DNA from: Maylandia zebra
Lineage: Eukaryota > Chordata > Actinopteri > Cichliformes > Cichlidae
Reading direction: 5' to 3'
DNA length: 64,000 nucleotides
Assembly (NCBI RefSeq): GCF_041146795.1
Contig: NC_135185.1
Location: 30,430,529-30,494,528, forward strand
Of this stretch, positions 46,272-59,100 are shown piece after piece. Within the stretch, counting starts at the first letter, position 1, and each line of letters starts with the position of its first letter. A program made the position numbers and the translations under genes. Below the pieces are notes generated by a model. That model worked only from the letters and a program-made list of their open reading frames with translations, was not told where the DNA came from and did no database searches.

Positions 46272-47280
46272 TTCTCTTTATTAAGTGTGCCTATGCCAAA
46301 AGGCACACTTATTACTATTTCTCGGATTTATTCTTCTTCTTATTATTATTATTTTCCTTTTTCCGCCTGAAATTTTACAGCGTAACTCGCCTCTCACCGC
46401 GATCTAATTCTGACTGCTCATCACCCTTTTTTCCAGGCGCCTGGTCCCTTTCCAGGTGGCGTGATTGGTAATGAAACGGATCTTCAGACCAAAGGTCGTG
46501 GGTTCAATCCCACCTTGTTCAACATTTTTTTTTCACTACAAATTTATACACTATCACAGACCTGTAATTTATATTGCTAATTTATTACAATTCTGCAAAG
46601 TTTTATGATTTTAGCAGCTTTTCTAATATGGACCTCAGATTCTTGTCAACAGTCCATGGCAGAAATACATACAAGTACACAGCCTGATGAAGCAGACAGA
46701 AGCCCTACCTCTGATTGGTTCAGCATTTACACCTCTTATCACTACAAATCTCAGCCTCTTCTGCTGTTTTCATTAGAATTTTAAGCTTTTCCAGAAATTC
46801 TGCTGATTGAACTCTTTTCAGCAAAATATTCAGGATTTTAACCTCTTTTCTGCCCAAATTTTGCTTATTCACCTCTTCTGCAAAATCTTCAGCCTTTTCA
46901 CCTCTTATTAGCACAAATCTCAGCTGTTTTCAGAAAAAAACTCTTTTCATCAGAAATTCTGCTGATTCACCTCTTTTCAGCAGAATTCTGCTCATTCACC
47001 TCTTTTCTGCAAAGTTTTCAGCCTTTTCACCTCTTATCAGCACAATTCTCAGCCGCTTCTGCTCATCTCATCACAATTGTCAGTCTCTCCACCTCATCTT
47101 TGTGGGAATCAGTTTGGCTCAGTGAAATGAGTAACTGCCTTTAGAACAGAAGGGCCAGGTTTGAATCCTGCTCAAGGCAATTGTTTTTTTCAAACTTTTT
47201 CAGCTTTTTTCAGCTGACATCTTCAGCGTTAAGGCATCCACACAGCATTTTCGCAGGAAATGCAAATTTTTCTAGTTGAA
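46272..47280. repeat. Composite repeat: hairpin, tRNA-like units and degenerate tandem array
   Basis: It starts with a 10-bp stem hairpin, TAAGTGTGCC (46282-46291) pairing with GGCACACTTA (46302-46311), then TTATT-rich sequence. At about 46455-46518 is a tRNA-like segment with a box-A-like GTGATTGGTAATG and box-B-like GGGTTCAATCCCACC. From about 46720 to 47060 a motif of the type TTCACCTCTTTTCAGCA with AATTCTGCT recurs irregularly. A second tRNA-like segment follows at about 47108-47168 (TTTGGCTCAGTGAAATGAG and AGGTTTGAATCCTGC). It looks like an interspersed or satellite-like element; the class is not known to me. Confidence 0.55.
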
Positions 47281-47865
47281 GTTATTAGATTGTGATATAC
47301 ATTAAATGCACTCTTTATAAACGCACATGAAAAATAAACTCTTGCCTATTTGTCCTCTTTGCCTCCTAAAAGTACATCTGTGTTTGTTCATTCCTTGATT
47401 TTGTTTTACAGAGAAAGAAATGTGAAAATCATTTTGTTCCTTCTATTTTCAACTTGTCTTCCAGTTTCATTCATGTGGGTTTTTTTAATGTTTGTTCTCT
47501 TTGGGAAAGCAACAACAAGACTTACGACGATCAGTCAACACTAACACATAAAACTATTCATGAAATGAAGGCAAATGATTGAAGTGAAACGATTCATACA
47601 TTTTATTTTCCAATGAATACAAGTTTTTCTCAAACTGCTGTCTGTTATCCAACTCAAACCTGACTCTAAATTCAGGGAGTCATGTTAAAGCAAGCTCAGT
47701 TAAAGTTATTCAGCTTTCTTAAGTACTGCTAAATGGTGATTTCCATCAGTAATGATTCTTAACAGCATGAATTTGAATAAGACGTTGAAGCAAAGTTAAT
47801 TTATTAGAATATTTTATTGTTTATTTGCCCCTGAATGAAGAAGATGAGGCTACTCTTGTCCAGGC
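47281..47865. other. Intergenic sequence, nothing identified
   Basis: No gene. AATAAACAATAAA (minus strand, about 47814-47826) lies just after the stop of the adjacent coiled-coil pseudogene and could have been its poly(A) signal. Confidence 0.45.
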
Positions 47866-48743
47866 TTAACTTAAGAAGCAGCTGAGTAGTTCTTCCACAA
47901 AAACCCAATCTGCATTTTCTTCTGTTATAGGCACAGCTCCTGCAGGTCTTTGCTCTGTGCTGTGAGGTTGGTCACGTCACTAAACAGATCTTCATGCTGC
48001 ACCTCCAGTTTCTTAAACCTTTTCTCCAGTTCTTCTAATGTTTCTCATCATTCTTGTCTTGCAGCTCTTTGCTTTCTTCATGCATGTCCTTGTTCCTTTG
48101 TTGTTCATTTTCATGGATGGCTTGTCATCATCAGCAATTCTTCAAGTAAAGACTGCTCGTTTTTCTGAGATCGCTCCTGTCGTTGCTTCTCCTGCATTTC
48201 AGTATTTGCGCACTGGACTTTGTTGTACAGTTCTTGTAAATGGGTGTTTTTGGTCACCATTTCTTGGACTTTCCACTGCATATCTCTGCAATTTTTCTCC
48301 AGTTGCTGTTCCTCTTCCTCCAGTTCAGTGTTTCATTGTAAAATAGTCATAATTCTGTATTTTTCTTTTCAAAGTCTGGGAGGATTTGTCTTGGATCTTG
48401 CATAGCAGCTCTTGGGGTAAAACCTCCAGCTTGCTTCTTGTTTAAAAGTTGTGTATTTCTTCCCAGAGCTTCATTAAACATCACTTGCAAGCCTTCATTT
48501 TTTTCTCATCACTGTAATTTCTTGCATTTTTATCATTTCTGCACTTTTCTCCTCTTGCATTTGTTTCATCCTGTTCTCCAGGTCTTGTTTTTCCTTGCAA
48601 CAATTTTTAAATGCTCTTCTGAGGGCTTTAAATTCACTTAAGTGAGCAGTGCTGGGGTGATCCCTTTGGCTTGAGTGATGTTGTCTCTGAGACATCTTGG
48701 TACCTCGATACAGTGACACTGTACAAGATCCAGATGTTTCCAA
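47866..48743 (-). pseudogene. Intronless coiled-coil protein pseudogene with multiple frameshifts
   Basis: On the minus strand, six successive frame segments together read as one Glu/Lys/Gln-rich coiled-coil protein of about 290 residues. They start at ATG 48743 (METSGSCTVSLYRGTKM, then KEKQDLENRMKQMQEEKSAE), shift at an A run near 48500, and continue with NEGLQVMFNEALGRN, NTELEEEEQQLEKNCRDMQW, KELQDKNDEKH, LEELEKRFKKLEVQHEDL and finally a terminal ENADWVFVEELLSCFLS with stop at 47866. Each junction needs a one- or two-base shift, so it is not translatable as it stands. There are no introns, which suggests a retrocopy or a decayed single-exon gene. I do not recognise the parent. Confidence 0.6.
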
Positions 48744-49330
48744 AGTCTTTTGTGGTCGATGCCGAATGTTTGACAGCTACGAACAAAGCTGTGAACAAAC
48801 CGACGTGTTGCCTTTAAGTTTCTCTTGCTCGCTTATGAGTTATGAAGCTGTGTGATGCGCACAACTTCATAACAAAGCTCCTTAACAAAGTACTATTTGT
48901 TAAGGACTTTTATTTATTTATTTATTTATTAATCTATTTATTTTATTTTTATTTATGTAATCCTTAGTTTATTTCATCATTTTATAATCTGCTTTCATTC
49001 AAATCTCTATAAAATCCTAGCGCTTCATTAATGTATCAGTCACTTGAAGTATTCTTTATTTTTTTACTCTTTATTAATTAAGAGCAGTATCCGGGTTACA
49101 ACCAGTAATACTGGACTCTTCACCATTTAGTGTTAGAACTGAAGAAGCATCTCACATGAGAGGTGAAACATTTTCAAGAAACTTAGTCGCTTTTTCTTTC
49201 CAAGTTCCTTAGGTTACTGTGTCCCGCATGACTGAGAACCTACACAGACAGGTCCTGGTAAGGAATGCAGTGAAATAGCTGCAGGTGGGCTACCATGGAC
49301 AGTCTGGGTCATATTCTACAGATTTAAAGG

Positions 49331-49380
49331 TATCTTATCTTATCTTATCTTATCTTATCTTATCTTATCTTATCTTATCT
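49331..49380. repeat. Microsatellite (TATCT)10
   Basis: Ten perfect tandem copies of the pentamer TATCT, 50 bp, in the intergenic region upstream of slc10a1. Confidence 0.95.
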
Positions 49381-49709
49381 TGACAACATTTGTGTTCTGT
49401 CTAAAAAGCACACTGATAACATGTGCTGACACAAAGACCGTTAACTTTGCCAAGTAACCTCAGTGTTCTGCCTCAGTGTTCTGCCTCGTTGCACAATATT
49501 AATTGCACGTCTGTTTAAATGAAAGCAAGGATGAATGAATAAAAGTGCCCCTTTGCCTTTATAAACAGATCGTTGCATTCCTTTCACATCATTGTGCCCC
49601 ACAAAAGAGGATAACTTCACATAAAAGCCTGACTGAGGGGAAATCTTTGCATGAATCACAGATTTCTGGATTGCAGTGTCAGCCACCTACCATCATGTTT
49701 TTCCTGAGA

Positions 49710-49829
49710 TCATGTGATAAATAAGGGAGGACAAGGTTGGGGACTGAGAAAAGCACTTGGACCACACAAGGCTAGCTGGACACAAGTGTGTGAGTGAGTA
49801 AACGCTGCTGCCAGTGGCCTGAAATTAAG
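49710..49829 (+). promoter_or_regulatory. slc10a1: Promoter and non-coding exon 1 of slc10a1 (predicted)
   Basis: A TATA-like GATAAATAAG at 49717-49726 is followed by about 100 bp ending in a strong splice donor, GAAATTAAG|GTAAGA (exon edge 49829). A matching acceptor, CATGTGACAG|GTGAAAGCC, opens the exon at 51143, which carries the start codon at 51188. The exon pair is inferred from splice signals; transcript data would settle it. Confidence 0.5.
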
Positions 49830-51142
49830 GTAAGAAGGTGTTGTTTTTATTCACCTGTCATTTATTTGAAAAGGGAAAGACTGGCACCGATTCCAGTGTT
49901 TTAGTGTTGGACTGTGTTGTGTTGTGTATAAGACTTGTAAAAGTTTACTCTGCTTGGAACTGGAGTTTGTTTCGAATGAGAGCAACGTACACTGCTAAAA
50001 ATCTTGAATTTTGCAGAACCTTCAATAAATAAAAAGGGATAAAGAGGCTTTCTTATCGTGTTATGCACATTCTGGCAACTCCAGTTAAAAAATTTAAGGA
50101 GTGCACTAAAAACACAATGCAAACAAATAAAAACAGGATCTAGAGTAAAGCTAGCACTGCAACATGTGCTTTCTTTTTTCACAGAACTGAAAACTTCTAG
50201 TTTAACACCACACACTGTCCACATTTTTTAAAAAAAAATGGCTTGTTTTTCTCCCTGCAGAGAGCATGCCATGAATATTAAGTATCAGTTACTACTAGAT
50301 ACTAGACAACATAAGATACTTCACATGGCAGATGACAACAAAGAGGTTTAATTTCCCCCAAAAGATCCTCTTTGTGCACACCAAGCAAACCTTTGGAGAG
50401 AAGCTCTAGTCTCAAGGATTTATCTTTGACAGTGCTTTAACCACTAAAGTTGTTAATGTTCGTAATCTAGCTGGAACTTGGAACTTGCAACCATGCACTT
50501 CAAACGGATTAGCACATTTCGACAGATTGGTGCAGAGAGCAGGCTTTTGTTATTTGCCCTAATAAAACCAATTTTTGATATACATCACCTAATTCTGAGT
50601 ATAATACTTTTTCAAAATCTATGTGGGTGTAGATATACACGCATAGCATTGTTTACTACAATTCATCAAATGGTTACTAATCAGTATCAAGTGATAAAAG
50701 TTAGTTTTCCAAAAAATAAAAAAGAAGAAGAAGAAACAAAGTTTCAAACAGTTTTATGTAGCACTTTGACCTTCAGATCAATCTATTGACCTTGAAGGAG
50801 AGGTCAGAGATCAAATGTGACATGATACTTTAAATCTTTATATGGTACTTTCCATATGCTGACGATACACAGTTCACTTGTAAGAATCAAAATTTTTAAG
50901 TTATAAGACCTGCTGTCAATTTTTAACCAGTAAATCGTTCAGTTGACCTTGAAGACCTTGGTGGATGTAAGCCAAATTTTAATGCGTCCCTAACATGACC
51001 CCACTCTGCACCCCTACAAAGTTTTATCAGAATTCATTTAAAACTTCTTGAGCTATTGTGCTTACAGACATATTGTTGACCTTTAATTCTGAAATGTTAA
51101 TGTCTTTAACTTGTTTGCATTTCCTCTTCTTTCATGTGACAG

Positions 51143-51187
51143 GTGAAAGCCAAATCTCAGTAAAATCGCAACACTGGTGCAAGTGCT
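51143..51187 (+). promoter_or_regulatory. slc10a1: 5'UTR segment of slc10a1 exon 2
   Basis: It lies between the acceptor at 51141-51142 and the start codon. Two ATGs in a row (51188 and 51191) open the protein; I use the first. Confidence 0.5.
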
Positions 51188-54100
51188 ATGATGAACCTGA
51201 CAGAAGTTCATGGCGGGAGCCTTTTTAATGAAGCAAATGCATCTGACAATGTCACCCTGGCCACCCTGAACATACAGGGACCAATAAACAAGACCGTCAA
51301 TATACTGACTGTCCTCAACCTTTTTATCACCATGATATCCCTGGGCTGCACGATGGAGATTTTCAAAATTAAGGCCTATCTCTTCAAGCCAAAAGGAGTA
51401 GCCATTGCCCTGCTGTCCCAGTTCTGCATCATGCCCATTACCGCTTTCAGTCTTGCCAAAATCCTGCAGATGGAGCCCATAAAGGCAGTGACCGTGCTTA
51501 TCTGTGGGTGCTGTCCCGGGGGAACCTTATCAAACATTTTTTCTCTTGTTGTGAAAGGCGACATGAACCTCAGGTAAGCTGATGCTCCTGTTTGCAGTAA
51601 TTGCACTGCTTTTAAAGTAAATAATGCAGTGAGATACTTACAGTGCGATGATTTTCCTTCTTCACTTTATTGCCCTCCCAGCATTGTGATGACCACTTGC
51701 TCCAACATTGCAGCCCTGGGTCTGATGCCTTTGCTGCTGTATATCTTCTCTCAAGGCTTCACTGGATTGGAAAATGCCGTGCCGTACGCCGGCATCCTCA
51801 CCGCTCTTGCTTTCACCCTGGTGCCTTGTGCTTTTGGCATCGCTATTAATCACTTCAAACCAAACACCGCAGTGACGGTCAAAAAAGTGAGACTCCCACA
51901 CTCAGACACATGCCATCGCATGACTAGATTTAAGCAGGTTTCACAGCAGATGTTCAGATTTATAAGAGCAGTTGTTCTTATAAATTGCTAAAAAATCGTT
52001 TCCGGTTTCAGGACTTTGAAAATGACCCAGCCAAAAAAAAAAAAAAGTCAGTTTATTATTTTCACCTGTGGTTTTTACACTGTGGCATGAAATATCTTCA
52101 AGTTGTGTTTACCAGAACTGATTTATTGCACGCAGTTTGGGTAATTTGCGGCTTACGTTACCGGCAGAGTTTGTAAAACAAGAAGGCTTTAGTGTTTCAC
52201 TCCTAATCAAAACCAGTTCTTGACTACTGTAATCTGTTTTCTCTTTTTCAACAGGTTGGTCTCAGTATTTTGATCATCTCCAGCATCATTATTTGCATCC
52301 TGTCCTTCTATATTGTCAGAAATGTAATATGGATGATCCTCATGCCCGATGCTCTTATTGCAGCTTCACTGATGCCCCTGATTGGCTTTACACTGGGATA
52401 TGTCATGTCTGTCTTATGCAGACTCAGTCCACAGTAAGTGAATACACACTAAGTGTTCTCCTTGACTCTGAAACAAGCAGGTTGTGCCTAAACTTTATGC
52501 TTCATGTTAAATCTAAACAGAGGCTCTCTGCAGTATATTCTGTTTCTCATACTGCACTGCTCTTGAACAATAGTCAGTGTTCTTGCACTGTTTATGCAAG
52601 AGGAAATAAGGCAGTTGATGTGTAAACTCTTACTGGAACTACTGCTGTGATGCAGTTTCAAAGAGAAAGCAGAACGTTTTTTTAAATATTGTCTTTCATG
52701 AATTGCTACTGTAAGCAGGTTTTATTTTTGCAATTTAAAATAATATTTTTGGTGGGGAAATGGCACCACAAGTGTACGCCTGCTACTAAACTGAAAGGTT
52801 CTCATGATGTTTCGTCCTGCTTGATAGCAGCCAGCAAAAGATGGATACACAGTGGCCATAAATGGATGGACATGGCCAGCACCAATGCTTAGGAAGGCTG
52901 TGGCATTTAAATGATGCTCAGTTGACACCATGAGGCCCAAAGAGTGCCAAGAAAATGTCACTCACACCATTACACCATCACGAGCAGTCTGAAACATTGA
53001 TACAAGGCAGGATGGAATTGTGATACTGCCATCCCACTGCCACAGCAGAAGTCAAGACTTATCAGACCAGGTGTCGCTTTACCAATCTTATATTGTTCAG
53101 TTCATGCACCTGTGCAAAATGTAGTCTCAGTGTCCTGTTCGTAGCAGGCTGGAGAAGCATCCGTTGTAGTTTTTTGTTGCTGTAGCCCATCTGCTTCAAG
53201 CTTCAATGTGTTGTGGGGCCGGAGGGTCACTGTTGTCTTCCTATCGGCTTGGAGCATCAACGAAGGCATTTTACTGCCTGGATATTTTCTCTGTTAGACC
53301 ATTCTCTGTAAACCCTGCAGATGGGTGTATTGAAACCAGTAGATCAGCAGTTTTAGAAATACTCAGACCAGCCTAACTGGCACCAGCAACCACACCACAT
53401 TTAATGCTCAGCTTGATCTTCAGCAGGTTCTTATGACCATGTCGACATTCAATGTCATTTGCATTGAACATGCGTACCTAATAATATGGCCTCCATGTAT
53501 TAATAAAAGTATGTTATGTTTCTATTCTACACACGCACACACACGCACACACACATTACAATACATTTCCCAGATACACTACCTAATTTAACCATCCCCT
53601 TCTGTGAAAATAGTGCTGCTATGTGTCTTGAGTTTGTTTTAGAACTTAGATTTTATGCTATTTATTTATCCATAACTATTGTTGCAATTCATTGCTGCCT
53701 TTTTACTGCTCTATTTAAACAGATTCTTTTTAAACCATGTTGCTTATTTCACTGTAGAGGCTGGTGAGAAACAGTATTTCGTTTCAGGCTGGGTAACACC
53801 ATACGAAATGACAATAAACTTGTTGAGTCTTCTTGAGTCTATTCAAAAGAAAAATGTGTATAGATGCAAAAAATGACTGTTTAGGGAATATTTAATTATA
53901 TTTTTAGAAATCTTTAACTAACCAACAGCACATAGATAAATTAACATTAGCTTCACCTCATCTAAACATATCAATAAAAAACTACTTCACACAACTGCAA
54001 AAAACAATCATAACCACATTTTTTACACTTTGCCAAAACTACTTGTGTTCTAATTACTAACCAATTTCTGCCCAGATTTGTGTTCACTCACATAAATAAT

Positions 54101-54623
54101 TTACATATGAATGAGATGTTCAGTAGAACATATATTTTACAGCAGAGGAGGATTCAGCTCTCAAATTTAAAATATGTAGTCTCAAAAGTTAATAAAGAAA
54201 ACTGCTTCACCTATTTTTAGATGCAGCAGGACCATCTCCATGGAGACTGGATGTCAAAACATCCAGCTGTGCGTTACAATCCTAAAGGTGGCCTTTCCTC
54301 TTGAGGTTATTGGGGCCATGTTTCTCTTCCCTCTGTTATACATCACATTCCAGTGCGCTGAGGTCTTTCTCTTCGCTCTGGGCTTCAGATGTTATCAAAG
54401 AGTCAAGCCACCAGCTGACGGTAAGTGTGACAGCTGCCTGCATGTTTTTCTGCAGCAAAGCTCCAAGGGGTCAGAGCAGATGCACTCACTCCACACTGTG
54501 ATGTTCTGATCTGTTGAAAATGAGGTCAAACTAAATATTGTGTTACCCCTTTAATACACAGATACAGAAAAAGAGGAAGACCAGGTTGTTGATCCTCAAG
54601 ACAAAGAGGCGAAGCGACCATGA
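51188..54623 (+). CDS. slc10a1: Sodium/bile acid cotransporter (NTCP)
   Basis: Basolateral hepatocyte transporter that takes up conjugated bile salts with sodium. Five coding exons: 51188-51573, 51682-51886, 52255-52433, 54221-54420 and 54562-54623; 1032 bp, 343 residues (human 349). The extracellular N-terminus has NxS/T sites at N3, N17, N21 and N34, followed by the hydrophobic helices typical of the SLC10 fold. The family signature [10 protein letters not shown] is at 107-116, with sodium-site residues Ser115 and Asn116 and Gln78 aligned to human Ser105, Asn106 and Gln68. Later landmarks are [24 protein letters not shown] and [10 protein letters not shown]. The cytoplasmic tail is short and acidic (EKEEDQ). 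SLC10A2 (ileal) and SLC10A4 are less similar at the tail and N-terminus; proximity to susd6 matches human SLC10A1. Confidence 0.95.
52840..53510 (-). repeat. Old interspersed repeat in slc10a1 intron 3
   Basis: It contains TAGATCAGCAGTTTTAGAAATACTCAGACCAGCC, CTTGATCTTCAGCAGGTTCTTATGACCATGTC and, at its end, TACCTAATAATATGGCC. These blocks occur in this order in a dispersed repeat common in fish genomes that normally ends CCTAATAAAGTGGCC. No coding capacity. Class and orientation are uncertain. Confidence 0.55.
53526..53554. repeat. (CA)n-type microsatellite, interrupted
   Basis: CACACGCACACACACGCACACACACA in slc10a1 intron 3, a CA repeat with G interruptions. Confidence 0.8.
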
Positions 54624-54686
54624 GAGCATCACTGATGATATTCCAGCGCTGGCGAAGGGTACAAGGAACAGATTCGTACATCAGAG

Positions 54687-54692
54687 AATAAA
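54687..54692 (+). terminator. slc10a1: Candidate poly(A) signal of slc10a1
   Basis: AATAAA 64 bp after the stop codon. A second plus-strand AATAAA lies at 54976-54981 and would give a longer 3'UTR that includes the (TG)n tract. Confidence 0.45.
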
Positions 54693-54764
54693 GCCACCCA
54701 ATGCCCTTACTTTATAAATGTCATCTGCCCGTTCAAAGATCAGGGCTGCGACACTGAAGGACTC

Positions 54765-54786
54765 TGTGTGTGTGTGTGTGTGTGTG
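54765..54786. repeat. (TG)n microsatellite
   Basis: Eleven TG units followed by GGTGGTGGTGG and a G run, in the slc10a1 3' region. Confidence 0.85.
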
Positions 54787-54989
54787 GTGGTGGTGGGGGG
54801 GGTCTCTTCATTATTATCTCTCTCTCTATCTCTCAGATGCGACAATGAAAAAACTGTCCAACAGCCAACTGTAACACCTTAAATTATATTTAATTAAAAT
54901 GACTGTGGGATATATACAGAGGAAACTTAAATCTTTTGGTTTTTACATATATTAAAATACCATTTTCACAAAAAAAATAAAATCCATTC

Positions 54990-56156
54990 ATCAATCCCAA
55001 GGTAAACTCAATGGACCATCAAACAAAGTGAACACTTAACATTACACAATCTGTACACTTATTTTTTTGTGTTGATCTTCCCAACCACATTTACAGTGTC
55101 ACATATAACGTGCCTGCAGTAGATTTCAAAGTGAAGCTGCAAAGTGAAAATACCTACTTTTTAAGGTTTCCATGAGCCGCAGAGGAAAAAAAACAACAAA
55201 AAAGCAAAAGAAGCCATGGCTGATCAACAGCATTTTGGGCACAAATAAATTAAATACACCTTTTAACTTCCCATTTAGAACGAAAACAGGAATTCCCAAG
55301 CAGCCTGAATAAATTAATAACAAAATATTTACCTGTGTACAAGTAATGTGTCTGGCAAAGCCACATATGTCACTAAGCAGTGGAGGCATTTTACTGACAT
55401 TCATTTTTAAAATTTCACAAATTATAGATACCTGTGCATAGAAGTGGAAAGCTAAGGCATTGGGGGGAGGGGTATGAGTATTAAGAGGAGAATATATTTG
55501 GAGGAATGAAGTATGTTGAATGTACACCCTGAATTCAGCAGTGTGAACTCTTGGGGAAGGAGGGGGGACAAAGAATTTTATAATATACAGTGAGACTCGA
55601 AAAATGTAAGTTATGATTAATCAGAAAATCTTTCAAGATGATGCTGTGAGCTTACATAACATGGACAGCAATTTATTTGACTAGCCTTTGTGTATCATTG
55701 CGACCATGTTTCATGACTGGTGTGACGAGTGGTTAAAGAAAAGAAAAGCAAATAAGACAAATTACTTTATAGCTCCTAAGATGAGTTTGCGGCTTTGCCC
55801 AGTCAACTGAAACACAATAGACAATTTACCCCAACAGAACTGAATATAAACTCCCTCAGAAGTGCCTGCTCCTTTCTGCTTTGTTCAACATTTTCAAACT
55901 GAGTTTTAGATATTAGACATACATACATAGTGTGTGAAATGTCATGAAACTGTAAGCATGTATGTACATGTGAATCCTTTCTGTCTTCTCCTTTGCAATG
56001 GCCAGATGAACTCTTCTGACTGACCCACAGCTTCCCTCGGGGCCTCTGTAGTTGAGTTTATCTATGTTGACAGCTGTGGTGAGAAACTCCTGCTCATCAT
56101 TACAGGTTAGTCGCAAAGCTGGTTGTTTTGGGTAAGTCCAAAGGCTGCAGCATGTT
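54990..56156. other. Convergent 3' region of slc10a1 and susd6
   Basis: No coding exon. It should hold the susd6 3'UTR; a minus-strand AATAAA at 55672-55677 would give a 3'UTR of about 480 bp. The two genes end toward each other, about 1.5 kb apart between stop codons. Confidence 0.45.
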
Positions 56157-59100
56157 TCAAGCCTCCTTCAGCAATGGAATATCTGTGAAGGAAAGACAAA
56201 AGTTTGATTATTACAAAATTTAAGAAGTGTTTTAAATAAATACAAAGACATCTAAATAAATTTAGCTTCACCATCAGAGTAATCCATCTCAGAGTCCAGA
56301 GACAGGCTATGGTGGTCGCTTCCTCTAGACGGCCTTCTTTGTGATGAAGAGGTGCCTGCTGCAGCACCTGCGTGCTCCAAAGCCCAGGTAGAGGAAGAAG
56401 GAGATGAAGAGGATGAAGACGGTGGGACGGGATGGACCACAGCCATCTCAGACTGCTGCTGCTGCTGCTTGAGGGAAGAAGGCCTAGAGGGGCCAGCCTC
56501 TGGCGCTGTAGCATGCTGACCCTCCGACAGCACTATCTGAACTCGAGATTCTGAACTGAGAGCAGAAGCTCCACTGCTGCTCACGGCTTCCTCATATGAA
56601 GGTAGAGTCACCTGTACTCCCTCCACCATGATTGACACAGGCTGTCCTGACACACCCTGATCGCGTCTAGGTGTAGAGGACAAGAACACAGTCACATGTT
56701 TATCTAGTTTCCATACTCTGCACCCTTTGTTCGTGGTCAAATTCAGGGGAATCTTTGGGCAGACTTACCGATGGAGAGACTTAAGTTTTGGCTGAAGAAG
56801 CACAAACAGCACAACCAGAAGCAGGATAAAAGCCACCGAACAAGCTGTGGATGCCACTATGGATAAAGTTGGCATCCCCAGTGGCAAAGTCGGACTGTGG
56901 TCTGTGGGACAGACAAGCAGTTATATGGTTATCTGTGCAGATTTTTTTAATTATTAGCTGAAATCCATTTTCTTATCGTCACCTTGCTTCATAATGCAGC
57001 TTAGCTTCATTTGGCTGTCCCACTCCCCATACTGACAGGTAAGATATTTATAGTCTCCCTTGAGAATGTATCCTTCATTGCAGAAATACTCAATCACAGT
57101 GCCATGAGAAAGTCTTTGGCATGGGAAGGGGTGGCAGGTGAAGCCTCCGTTCTCTGGCTGATATGGACGCTGGCATACTGTTAAGGGTAGAAATAATAAA
57201 TGAGTGATAGGATGACAGAACAGCAAAATCAAACGGAATTCTGAAATAACTGTTATACTGAGATAAAATGGGCAAACCATCACTATAAACACTGAAAAGA
57301 GTTAAGACCTAGCAGGACAGAGAAACTTTATTCCCATTATTCATAAATGCCTTGTTGTTGAAGGTGGTGAACAAATGATCTTGACAACAATTCTTACCTT
57401 ACACCTAGCATTAACATGTCACTGGTGTTGTATGTAACAAGAAAATTACCATCACTGTGTATGCAGCGAGGAGACTCAGAGGACCAGTGTCCCAGTGTGG
57501 TGCAGGTGACAGTTCTGGGTCCATCCAGGAGGTAACCGGGATTGCAGGTATACTGTAGTGCTGTGCCAACTGGGAAGAAGCTCCTACTGGTGTCTGTCAG
57601 ATTGGCTGAGCCATGCTGCACCATCGAGGGTCTTCTACAACCTTAAAAAGGAGATGATAAGGAAAATATAGTTGATAGCTGTAAACAGCTCAACTCCAGC
57701 AATAACTACAGGCTTTGTTCATAAAACATTTTCTAAGCTATAAAAATAGATGAAAGAATAAAATAGTTATAACAGATAAGAAAAGCCTTTTGATACAGTA
57801 TGAACTGATGTATCAGCGAATCCCATTTTACCTTGCTCAATGACGCAGCTGACTGGCATTACAGTGTCCCATTTCCCATACTGACAAGTGATGAATTTAT
57901 AGTCTCCCTTCAGAATATAGCCATCATCACAGAAATACTGAATCACAGTGCCATGAGAAAATCTTTTGCATGGAGAGGGGTGGCACGTGTAGCTACCATT
58001 TTTTGGCTGATATGGAGGCTGGCATACTGTCCATGAAAAAGAAAGAAATACGATAAATGTATAGAAACAGTAAGATGTGTTATGTCTTATCTTATTTTAT
58101 CTGGAATAATAAAAATAAAAAAAATCATTTTCTTTTAAGGATACAATGCACCTAAGAATTAGGCAAATTAAGAATTGCTAGGAGGTTTGTCTTTACCATC
58201 ACTGCGTATGCAGCGAGGAGGTTCAGAGGACCAGTCTCCCAGTTTGGTGCAGGTGAGGCTGGTGGGTCCAGCTGGCAGGTAACCAGGATCACAGCCATAA
58301 TGTAGTACTGTGCCCACAGGGAACAAGCTCCTGTTGCTGTCTGTCAGATTAGCTGAGCCATGCTGCACCATGGAAGGTCTTATACACCCTAAAGAAGGTG
58401 GTGGCGGCAGGGGTAATTTATGTTATTCATTACATTTTTATTATTAAATACAAACACAAAATGCTTTACAAGAAATTGTAACAGATAAAGAGAAAATAAA
58501 TATATTTGAATAAACACAATTAATTTGAAATTATGTCTTTCGAAGACTTTTTTTAATTGCAGGGCAAAATGTGCATATGATAACCAGAACATCTCCACAA
58601 ATCCAAATCTCCCTGGCATTAATTTGCTGCACGCTCATGTTTAGCCGATGTGTTAAACTTTGAAGAGATGGGATCAATCTAAGGACTGACCAACCTTGGC
58701 TTACACAGCTGATTTCCATGGGGCCGTCCCATTCTCCATCTTGACATGTCAGGTAGTTATAGTCTCCGCTGAGCATGAAGCCCTCATTACAGAAGAACTC
58801 AATCACAGTGCCATGGGCGAACAGTCGACAAGGGGATGGGTGGCAGGTGTAGCCCCCGTTATCCGGTTTAGAGAGGGGGAGGCATGCTAAAGAGAGGAGA
58901 AAAAAAAGAAGAACAAAACAACTTATCTTTAAAAGTACTTGTGCAGAAAAGTACTTGTGTAAAAAAATCTGGCTGAAAAAAATATTAGACAGCAAAGTGC
59001 AACATACATAAAACTTGAAAAGAACTGATGGTTTTTAAAAAAAGGGTTTAAATCATGAGATAAAGATGTTAGGTAAACTGCTCAAAACACATTAGCCACT

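Noticed and set aside
46455-46518. Possible functional tRNA gene
   Set aside because: Box-like motifs are present, but the anticodon and acceptor stems do not pair properly, and a second degenerate unit lies in the same repeat.
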